64,000 nucleotides of DNA from Diphasiastrum complanatum. Its lineage: Eukaryota > Streptophyta > Lycopodiopsida > Lycopodiales > Lycopodiaceae. Numbering within the stretch: the stretch's first letter is position 1; the number at the start of each line of letters is the position of its first letter. The stretch spans positions 26,646,293-26,710,292 of the forward strand of contig CM055103.1 in NCBI GenBank assembly GCA_029204225.1, in the 5' to 3' direction. A program made the translations under genes and the position numbers. The notes under the pieces are model-generated. The model did no database searches. It saw only the letters and a list, made by a program, of their open reading frames with translations, and was not told where the DNA came from. Below, one piece after another: positions 11,601 to 23,600 of this stretch.

Positions 11601-14600
11601 GCAACAGGAAACCTGAGGTGACGGTCTCATTTATGGGATGGAACGCTAATCTGGAGCTATAGGTCTTTTAGGTGCCACGTGTCAATGTCTTATTGGCGCG
11701 CGGTGACTCTTTGTTATGGACCCGCATCAGTGTGCACAACCGTCGCGTGTCGATGGTCATGCGTGACTCCTATGGTCGGAGATGACCCCACCTGGACTAT
11801 GTATATAGAGGTGGATCTCCATGAGCTTGTTATTCATTCTCTCCTAGAGAATGAAGAGCTCTTCCATTGCTGGTCAGGTCAGGACGATTATCTAGTAATA
11901 GAAAGTAAACCTACATCAAGATCAATTGCTAGTAAAATGTCGATCATTAACTTTGTTTAGTTGAATCCAACTCTTAGTTTTCCATAAAAGCTTAAAAATA
12001 AGGTATAATATTGTGAACTATACAACTCAAAATAAGCTCTAAAACCAATCATCAATACTCGCATATGTCATCACAAGTCATCGATTTGAAGATGGTCATG
12101 GTCGTCGTTTGGAGAAAAAGGAGGTGATATGATGTTGTGTGTCTAAGGTACTCTAATGAGAAGGTTGGAGATCACGTCATAATAAAAGCATCTCTCCTAT
12201 CATAAGTGCAACACAACATGGATCCTCATATGAAACAAGTGAACCCAAAGTGATTGGTGTATCTCGAAACAAATAATAATATCTCCCACGAATCTCATCA
12301 TTGGCTGGACATGACGATAAAGTGCGCCTCAATTCCACCTCGTCTAGGAAACATAACTGGCAAGGTATCCTAAAAACGTCCAATCCCAATCTCAAGTTGG
12401 TGTGAGCAGACACGGAAGTGACCCAGTATGAATCTGAGACCATCTGATAGCCCATTTTGAAGAGAGAGAGAGATTATTGATGTCTTTGAGGTTCAAAAAG
12501 GTACATAAAACTAGAAGTACAGCTCTAGTATGTTCTAACTTCAGAAGCATAAAAACATCTTTGATCGAAATGTCAAAATTTATTTTATGCTAGACAATAA
12601 CCGAATGGGTATATGATGATAACTAACCAAAATCTACTAAGGAGCTCATCTAGGAGAGTTCCTATTAACTAAGTAAAACTAATCATTTATAAGGTAGTCA
12701 TCAACTAGCATCCTAAGGCATATAAGTGAAAAGGGTCGTAATATAGGTGGATGATGATGATGTCATATGTTGTGGAAGACGTTAGTGAATATGCATCAAT
12801 GAGGGATGGTGTAGGAGTCCAAAGAAAAAAATGTGATTTGGAACTAGTATCACTTGCAACTCTTGTTCATCTAAGACAAAATTGCTCGTATCATGAAGGC
12901 GACAAACCTCAAATCCTCATCAAGCATCAATGTGAAGAGTAATGGGCTGCTCCCTGATTGAGCAATTGTACCTCCCCGTGACCTCATAGTCAACTGGAAA
13001 CCTAAAACTGGAATGTTCTACAATCTGAACCTCTCCTAAACTACAACATTGGTGAATCTTCTCCTTTTGGCCAATCCCTTGAAAGCTACTCCACACAAGC
13101 TGATGTGATGTGTGAAACCATCCAAAAGCATATACGACATTGTTGACAAACTAATGTCCAAATCTATCAGAAGCAACTCCCATCTATGATCTAAAAATCC
13201 TTTACACCCAAAAGGCCCGACAACACACACAAAGGGAGAAAGGTAGGGAGGATAGAGTGAGATAGTAAGCCTTATTAATGTCTTTTAGGCAACAAAAGGT
13301 ACATAAGACTTAAAGTATATCAAGTACGTTACCTATCGTGGGAGTGTAATAATGTATCCAACTTAAGGACTAATTAACTTATAAAATAAGAATGGCAATA
13401 CATAGTATCAAATCTGAAAACAGAATTTAGGCCATGTCATAGCATGTCGAGATAATCGTCGATGTTCTACTAGGTGTGGTGGACAATTGGGCATGCTAAC
13501 CAAAACGAAAGTTGTCTAGAAGTGAACGTGAAGTTTTATGATAGCCCCAATTATAAATGATGAGGTAAGTTCGAGACCACACTTGCATCTCTCCATAGAG
13601 AGAGAGAGAGAGAGAGATTCTTTGGACTAGGAAATGTATTATTGTTTTGAAATGAAAATGGTACATAAGTGATAAATAAAAGTAGGAACAATAAAAATGA
13701 AAACTCATATCACCACCCAAGTATCCAGGGATGTATATACCATGTATATTGAGAACTTAAGTAAAATTTTAAAAAGGAGAGAGAATGCACCTTTGGCATG
13801 TATGCATCTATTATAGTGCCATACTTTTGGAAATAGCTGCAATGGACAAGGGAACAAATCGTTATTAGCCTTAATAAATTACATAATCTAACCAAATTTG
13901 ATGCACAACTTTCAGATTATCTGGTCTAGTCAATGCTTTCTTGTGAATGATCTTTCTTCGTTTTTGTTTGCAAAGCTAACCATGAAAATATATGCTGTCA
14001 TATGATAAAAATTCCCACCTTGATGTGAGTCTCAATCTCCTCAAACAACTTGGCCCAAATTCAAACAATAGTGTTCAATAACATAATCCAAAAGCCAACC
14101 CAAAGTGATAATGTACATGTCTTTAGAAACTTATGCAAAGCAAAAACATGTGTGACCTAAATACGATTAAAGAAAATGAATGATCAAAAGTTCACCTTGA
14201 TATCAAGTCTTCACACCTGAAACATGACTTCTAAGCAACAAACTCCTCTCTATCTTATTATGAAAATTCTTAGAATAATAAATTCTATGAGGAGAGGTAT
14301 GAGCATTGTACTGATTAGTCAATGATTAGAGCCCTTTTTTGGAAAACACAACATGACTTGCATAGTTAAAAATCTCTATCTAAAGGCACAATACTTCTAT
14401 AGAACAATTGTGCAAATCATGATGTCATATGCGTTCACTATATTTTCTACTAGAATAGAAATAGTAGATACAACAAACCTAAAAAAGGCTACAATTATCT
14501 AGTGCATTGCAAACTTCACTTACTTCCGAAACATCTCATCAGTCACGCTAGGAGGGATTCGCGCAACAAAAACACGAGTAATTTTTTTAGATGGAGGTTT

Positions 14601-17600
14601 CATCTCCTCCTGTAAAAACACCACAAAGATAGATTTAACAAGGCAATTCATTTGAAGATATCCTTCAATGTGATCATCGAAAATGTCAATCTCATGTCTG
14701 TTCAAAATTTACTAATGATCATAAAGCCTAGTTTCACAAAAAAGAGCAAGTGCCCATATTCAAGCCCCTCTCAAAACTTGTCTATTGAATGCTCACCTAC
14801 AAGGCTACTAGCAAGAGCCGAGAGAGAAGTCTAAGTACTCTTTTTTTTTTGTATGTAGAGGAAATAAGTTGCTCGATTACTCATGAAGCTACCTTAGCAA
14901 GTGCACTAACCCCAAGGTGGCAAATATTCATCCCACTTGGGAGTAGCTCTGTTTGGGAGGGGAGTCATGAAAAAATTGAGAAGACAAGAGTTGGACCCTC
15001 TCCCACTTTACCCCCGAACTAACACAAAGACATTCTAAGTCGGAAACTAGCAAATCAACAATCCAATATATGAGTTGTATGTGTCAACTTGGTGTTGTGG
15101 GTCATGCTCTACACCAATATTGTGAAAGCGAGCAGAAAAACACCGTCATGTGGACATACCCTTGCTGCAGACATAGTTGACGTATAGCCTCATTCCAATA
15201 CATGTTAGGAAGGGAAGTATAACCAAATAATTTATCTAGAAAGAAATAGAACACTTAAAGGAGACAGAGAAAAACTTGCTTACTTTTGGTGTTGCAACCT
15301 TCACATCCAATGGTCGTCCATTAAGTGTGTGCTGAGTTGACGCAACTTTCTAAAATACCATAGCGCCAACCGTTAGTATTGAAAACCTTAACTAGTTATG
15401 GAGCTGACTCAACAAGAGCAACAACAATTCAAACAATAAATTTTAACCTCTGCAGATTCGGGAGATGTAAAGGTGACATAGCCAAATCCTCGAGAGCGTC
15501 CAGTTGCACGATCCTAAAAAGATCATAAAAAGATTTCACAAAAAAGGTTAGTAGATTGTCGGAGGCAAGATGTTGTGAAAGCAAATTCCTAAGAAACATT
15601 CATAATCTATCAAAAAAGTCTCATCTAAGTCCTAATTAAAAAATTCAAACTGTGTCCAAATAAAATGAATCTATGAATCTATGAATCTAGTAACAGACAA
15701 CTATCCAACTTTTCTTTTTGATTCTCTACTCTTTTGATGTTTCTTCAATAATATTGTCCTCTCCAACCAACAATCAACAAACTTGGCCCTTGAATGTCTT
15801 GATATCATACTTTGCGTGTAGCACATTAATATCAACTCATGAAGCTGTTTTTTTTTCCAAAATGAGAACCATTTTTCTAATAAGCTTAATGAATGTTGCA
15901 AAAGCATTTATGGCTTGTCCTTGCACTGCAAAGTTAAATCTTTGCATCTCCAACTCTTATCAATACTACTTGTCACAAAAAGATCCTCGAGGAGGCATCA
16001 CAATGCATAGATGCTATATCCCCTATCTTTTCAATGTCTCGATGAAAAACATATTATCATTATATTTAACTCAATTGTATGCTAAATGCATAAAGCACAT
16101 CTGAAATCACTTGTCAACCTCTAAAGCATTGACTCTTATTCTCCACTTGCATGTCAATAGTTACAAAGGGCAAGAGCACAATTAATTCTAAAAAAACATA
16201 TTATCATTATACTTAACTCAATTTTATGCTAAACGCTTAAAGCACATCTCAAATCACTTGTCAACCTCTTAATCATTGACTCTTATTCTCCACTTGCATG
16301 TCAATAGTTATGAAGGGCAAGAGCACAATTATTTCAACAACATTTGACTCGATATTTTGAGCGCAGCATCATCCACTCCCAAGAAAACCCAAAAGGACCA
16401 ATGGTGAAAAAATAAGTCATAAGCAACTAAAGGGCTAAATTAGTCCCATCAAGGATATATCACTTCACCTTCATAACAATGACATCATCAAGTTCACCAA
16501 ATTTGCTCATATATTCACGTAAGGCTTCAGTGTCCGCATCCCAAGGGATCCCAAGCACCTATTAAAAAATTCAAATGGTTCGAAAATCTTGTTAAACACG
16601 ACCATATTCACACTCTTAAAATAGATAACAATAGAGACATATGCATGTCTATATTTCTCTCTACAATAATAATGGAGACAGTGGCCAACCTTGTTGTCAT
16701 TTATACTTTTAGCAAGTAAAATTCCCCCATTGATTTTCAAAATTAACTTTTGTAACCTTTTACAAAGACCAGCAAACAAAGATTATAACACTTCTTATGA
16801 AGAGGAAACTTTGTCACAATGAAGGCTAGAATTAAAGAGCAAAGCTAATCAAAAGGTGGTCCTACTTCCTCACACGGAAATAAAAAGATTTAAACTTCAA
16901 AAATTCAACTTCATCAAAATGTAACTAGCATAGTTAGTAGGCAAAATGCACCACAAAAGATAGAAAAAATAAGCACAACATATATGGTCGTAGCTTGGTG
17001 GAAGCCCTCAAGCAAGAATTCCATGTTCGCTAATGTGGTAGAAAGATTTATCAATGTTTAGGTTTACCCAACATAGCAAGCAGATGCAATCTTCAACTTC
17101 ATGGAGTCCACCCCTACAACATGCATGGTATAGACGAATTGTTACATAATTCCAATCAACACCCAAGGTTAGACACAATTGACATGCACAAAAGTATCAT
17201 CCCATAAGCTTTTCGTATGTCTATACCATAGTTGCACTCGCGATTCTTGATTCGCAAATCACTGGCGCAAAAAACCAGCGATTCATTGTGAGTTGTTTTT
17301 TTTCTCTCAATCGCACAAAAAAAATTCGTCCGCGATTCGCAATTTGCAGAATCACGATATTCTGTGAAATGTAAATCGCTGCAACTATGGTCTATACAAA
17401 GAACAATGTATTATGTATCTAGTTTTTCTTTGAAAGGTGAACAACAAACGCAATTATGATGAAGGCTAGCACTAAAGAGCAAAGTTACTCGAAATGAGTC
17501 TTAATTTCTATTCATTAACGAAAGGAGTTCTTTCTATGTCATCACTTCAACATGCTCAAAACCTAGCTAAAAAGCATAGTTGGTTGACATAATGTAACAC

Positions 17601-20600
17601 TTAAGTTACAGAGGACTAGCACAAAGCAGATGTCCGCAACTTGGACCTACATGTATGCTAATAAATTGGATAAACTCTATCCCTACTAAAAATCCCCTTG
17701 ACCTAAATGTTTTTGCAATTCTAGATAACCATTCTGCAAAAATTGAATACTGCAGTATCAGCCAAAGAAAGGTAGCACTTGAACAACAATGACAACCTAC
17801 AATTTTTTGCTTTTAAGAGACCATCAGCAAAGTCTTGGATCACAACTCCATCATGCACAGCATAGACAAACCTCCACATCATCCCTACTCACTTGATCAA
17901 TGCCCAAGAGTAGGTTGACGTCACATGCACAAACATTTAGATAACTTAGCTCCCATACATTTGTACAAACAACAATGTACTAAGTTTCTATCGCTTCTTG
18001 GATCACAACTCCATCATGCCAACGTAGGCAAAACCCCACAATGTGCCTATTTGCTTGATCAATGCCCAAGAGTAGCTTGAGGTCACATGCCTAGCAGTAA
18101 AAAGCAAAGCAAATCACAAAAATTCTTGACATCACTAAGTAGACCCTATCACTTCAGCACTAAAGAGCAAAGCTAATCAAATAAACATTCTACTTCAACA
18201 TACAAAAATAAGATAATTTTACATCTTGTTCAAAACCTAACTTAAGAGCCTAGTTGGTGGGTAAATGCACTTCCTCCTATACAAGGAATATCTCAAACTA
18301 ATTGGATGCAACTTGGATGAAGATCCCATTTGGGCATGTCCTATAATACAACAATTATGAATACCCATGCTAAGTCTAGGATAGTGTGAAAAATAACAAA
18401 TCAGGCATGCAATCTTCAACTTTATGGAGCCCGTCCACGAACTTAAAGCATCAACTCCATCATGCATAGCCCAGACCAACTCCTATGACAACCCTACTCA
18501 AATGCACACCCACTCAAATGCACACCCAGGAATACGTACAATCACATGCACGGAGACACGTCCATATTAGCTTTCATATCCACATTAGCTTTCATATATT
18601 TGGAAAAAGACCAATGTAATAAGTTTCTATAGATTCTCCACAAGTGAAGTGCAGACTCAAGCATGATGAAAACTAGCATTATAAAATAAAGCTCATCAAA
18701 CAAAGACCCTATTTCCTCAATAGAACTAAGAAAATTTGCATCTCACCGGTGACCTTTGCTTGCTTTAAATCTAACTAAATAGGATAAACAAATACCAAAA
18801 TGTACCACTAGAGGTAGGATTAGCACAATTCATTTGGTCACAATTTGGAAGAAGCTATGGAACGAGAGTCATATCTTTATTATAAGTACGACAAAAACAT
18901 ACATTGAATAAAAGTATAACATACTACATGAAATAAGAAAGGAGATATGCAATCTTCAACACATGGATGCATCATGTTCTAAAATGCAACATTCTGAAAC
19001 ATTTTGAAATTTGGGATCCATCCAGAGCAGAATTCTTTTTTTTTTCTTCTCAGATTTTAGTTTTGGGGTGGAAAAAAACCAAGAAGGTTCAAAAAACAAT
19101 AATCTATTGGAGGTTTAAACAAATTTCAATTCCTCAACGAGATGAAGATAGCAGATATAAATGGAGCTGCATGCATGTCTACTATAAACTCAAGTCATTC
19201 TGGTGGGGTTCGGACTAGATTTTCTGATGATGAAGGGCTACGACTGATTTTGAAGGGCTGAAATTTGTTGGCTTCCTCATAGAAAGTTCATTGGTTTTCC
19301 TAAAGGAGTGGATCAATTTCTGATTAAAAGTTCTTGGTTTCTACATAACTAGGTAAAGTTGGTCATTATATTTGTTGGCATCTTCAAGGTACAAAATACG
19401 TTTCAATTTGCTATTTTTTGAAAATCATTATATGCTCCTTAAGGCACATGCCACCTATTGGTACTTGAGCGTGTGTGTCGACAAATGTGAATGAGTTTGA
19501 GATAATAGGAATATTCAGATTGAGCATGTAATTTCATTATCAGCTGCAACCAAAGAATAATACAACATTCCATAGAAATGGCAACTTATACCTATATTAT
19601 TCCAACTACTGACTTTGAGTGCAGTTCTTGAAGATTATTACATTGTTTAAATAGAAAATTTTAAGCCATTGTTTTCTTGTTCCGACGTTCCATTGCCAAA
19701 TCATTCCAAAATGATCTAGTAGCGGAACGTCATTTCAATGCAAAATAGCTTCAACATTATGGAGTTTAATGCAAAATCATGGACGATCAACTCCATCATA
19801 CATAAAACTAACTAGCGACTATGACCTCCCGACATCACCCAAGAACAAATGCAACTCACATGCACAAACATACATCTGCCTTAGCTTGAACCTTAGAAAC
19901 TCGTTCCGACCCTTTTGGGTCGAAACGTACTGTATGTTCCGAAACATACAGGTTCGAATCGCTTTTTTTTTATTAAAAAAAAACATGACACTTGCTGGCC
20001 GCGATCTATCTGATAGGAGTCGTGAGCAGAATCGTTGTGGTACACCTTAGAGAGAGAGAGAGAGAGAGTTGCACAGGCATCCCAAAGTGAGCCAGGAACC
20101 ACGACTTAGCTTCCCAGCTTTCAACTCTTGTCGTCCAAACCCACTTGACATACAAGCAGCCAACTCGCCAACAACGATCAGACTTAACCAACTCGAACTT
20201 CATAAACCAACACTAAGAACCAACCTGGCGCCATGCCAGATCGAGGGTCTCGATGTGGGTGACTTCCCTCCAAGCAAGCCGCCCGACATACATCAAACTT
20301 AACTAACTCGAAGCTTCGTTACAAACGAGTAACATCCATTCCAAGCAAGTTGTCTGACTTACATCAGACTTAACCAACTCAAAGCTTCGTCACGAGCGCT
20401 GGAAGCCAACCTGGCGCCACGCCAGACTGGACAGCCATAAACAGGTAACTTCCACCCAAGCAAGCCATCCAACTCAGCCGACAGGTTAGAACTTAGAGCT
20501 CGTTCCCCAAGAGCTTAACCCATTCACGTTCATGCAAGGAACACTCAGAACCACATGCCACAACCGATATGAAGACAACCAGTTCCTGGACCAAACGGTC

Positions 20601-23600
20601 CCGACAGCATACCGCTGGTGTCCCGGACCGAATAGTCCCGACGGCATACCGCTGGCGTCCCAGGATTCGACCCTTTGCTATGTGCCAGATCAAAAAGATT
20701 TGAAGCGGCCTTACAATGGGCGCTTTTACCGAACACTGAAACCCAGAAGGTAATCAGAGTCAGTTTGAGGAAAGTCCCACTTTATTAATACATCTGAGAA
20801 GGTTACATTTCAAGTGTGTGACCGACCCTAGTCTCCCGGGCGCTGGCATGCCAAGGCGGACGCGCCAGGACAACATTCCAGCAAGGGAAGCTGAGACTTG
20901 GTTGGAGTGGTAAAGCACGTTTTCTCTCTCTAGAAAGTCATTTTCTCTCTCTAGAATTTATTGATCCCCAAGCTTCCTTTAATCATGCCTAGATCGTGTG
21001 AGGTGATTGCACATCGATCTGAGCTCTCTGGACTTCGCTAGAACCGATCAAAGATTTTCAGCAATAGAAACTTGGCGCCGGCTGGATTCTGGTCACAATG
21101 GCGCCGGGAGCGGCGCCGGCGACAGGAGCAGCGGTGGCGCTGCTAGCGCCGCGGCAATACTGGCGCCAGTGACGCCGGAAGTAAAGCTTGTAAAGGTAGC
21201 TTTACAACATCCACCCCACCTTTATAAAATCTGATGTCCTCATCAAATGTCAGATTAAAGTAAAGGTGTCTCCCAAATAAAATTAACTAACTATACATTT
21301 AAGCTACTTGGCACAGTATTCAATTTACTGGCCACTTTTTATTAACATGGTAGCTGGCACACCACAAGTCAGAGGCTCAGCTCTTTCTTTGAAAAATTAC
21401 ATAACTTGAAAATATCGCTTTGTCTGGGAAAAGCGTAGATTTTATATCGCTTACGTAAAACCCAAGAACCTTATTAACTGGTGACAGAGGCTTTTCTTGT
21501 GAAATGTTCGCCCCTGTCGCTTGCCTTTTTGACTTTGGAACTCCTTTGAGCTCCTGATTTGTCCTTGATGCACTTTGTGTAAAGCTCCCTGAGCTCCAGA
21601 TTTGATCAGTTCCGCACAGGTATCAAGGCTCCTTGAGCCAAAGGATTTATCGTTGATTGCCCACTTTATGGTCCACTCTGTGCCTTGTTGCTTTCGCACT
21701 TGGATTTCTCTCCTTGTCCCAGCCTGATCTTGATACTTTTCCTTTTAGGCTCTTTAAGGTAGGCAAAGATTGAGTACTCCGCAATGCACCTCTCACTTAG
21801 CTTGAAGTAGCTGTCTTTGAATCAACCCAACCCCAAGGGGTCGCACCAGTTTGATCTGCATACGAACTATCTCTTCGCGTTTGTTTGAAGCACCATGTCC
21901 ATCGCGCAAAACTTGACTTTGACAATTCCATCACTGGTCAGTTGCCTCACAGTCAAAACAAGAAGTGTACATCTAGCTTGGCTTCAAGTAGCTCTCTTTG
22001 AATCATACCCATGCACCCAAAGTTTGCACTAGTCCGATTTCAATACGAACTGTCCCTTAGCGTCCGTTTGAAGTACCAAGTCTCTCATGCAAGACTCAAC
22101 TTCCACAGTTCCTTCGTTGATCAATTGCTTTACACGTAACACGAGTCAGCGTACTCATTGTCTCCTCATCATTATTGATCCAGAGAAAAGCCTATAACAA
22201 GCTTTCTTTTTTCACAACAATAACTTGTAACTTATTAGGTTCAAAGTTCGCCAGTCTCCTCGTGTGAGTATGGCTAGGTCGCCTTGAATTTGCCCCCATT
22301 TTGATCAACTTTCACTCCAGAATTTGCACCAAGCGAGGGGTGTGTGTGATAGTTCCCCTCCACTTATAAAATCAACTAACCGGACAGTAGAGTTCTCAAA
22401 CAAGAGCCTTTCCAACACTTTGCTTTCCATCTGCTAGGATTATGGCTTGATCTAACTTGTTGCCAATCTCTAAAGAGGATCCTAGTCTTTCCTCTTTGAG
22501 GAAAAACCCAACTGATACTGGATATCACCCATGCTCAGTGAGTTTCAGTTCCGAAGGTAGCCATCCCAAATGAAGACCAACTGCTCCATAGAAGATCTCC
22601 CCTGAAATTGCCCTTTCCAACTTTTGACTTCCTGCTTGCGTCTAGTGGGCATTGTCGCAAATGAAACTAACCCAAGTAACAAGCTAGCCATCCATCTTTG
22701 CAAACATCGAGTCGTTTCGCTGTCGTTCACATGCGAGTACTTGAACTACGAATCCGCCCCACAGATTCTGTAGTCCTCTTTGTTTGATGGTATCACCCTT
22801 CAAAAGAAAGGTTCCTTCTCGAGCCATCAGCTCCTTGTATCACAAGCAATCATGCAAACCAGGCAAAGCACGAGTACTAAGACTCACCACGAACACATAC
22901 AAGCAAGACACTCATGCAGGTTTACTAACAGGTAACAAACACAAGGTCCTCCTTTGAGATAGCCCTACCAAAGGACCTTTGCCTGGTCGTGCCCATACAG
23001 ATCGATCACAGAATCAGCCCACAGAGAACACCCATCCAACTATCTGTGCTTTCACCATTAAGCAGCACATTGCCTCAGTCATGCCCCACCAACTCTGGTC
23101 GATAGCCCTTATAGGTAAACGATCGGCAGCTATCCCACACAGGCAGCTAACCACCCGTGCTTTACACCCGAATTCGAGCAGCATCTTTGTATCAATGGTT
23201 AACCCGTACAGTTCGAATATGTCGCCCCGCACCCCACAAGGCACAGACCGTGCTTACACCAACCTAATGGCAGCACGCTGCCTTATCTGTCCTACGTGCA
23301 GACAGCACCAAAAGTGGTAACAAATGTGAATTCTTAAGGAATCCTTGATGTCTAAGGATTAGTACAAAGCGGAAATTGGTTGTAAGGTTGCAACTCTATT
23401 ACACGCATAGTTGTCGTTCCAGAATCACTATGGGAGGTCATAATGGTGATACATTTGAATCCGACCAGCTGAAGATGCTCCACCGTAATCTGCTCAACAC
23501 TGTGGGAGGTCATGATGGTGATACATTTGAATCCGACCAGCTGAAGATGCTCCACCATAATCTGCCCAACCAATATATTCTGAAAGCTGGGTTGGAACGG

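Larger units (their letters stand above)
7818..11895 (+). mobile_element. Ty3/gypsy retrotransposon, decayed, both LTRs present
   Basis: Two related direct repeats starting TGTTACATACCCATAAGG and TGTTACGTACCCATAAGG flank a gypsy body in plus orientation. The order is gag, RNase H remnant, integrase. Protease and most of the reverse transcriptase are deleted between about 9660 and 9870. No target duplication was found (the flanks are GGGGG and TAATA). It sits in the RRM-gene intron, antisense to the gene. Confidence 0.88.

Noticed and set aside
22979-23320. 113-residue plus-strand open frame
   Set aside because: Composition looks random, no motif, and it lies in an unclassified repeat insertion.
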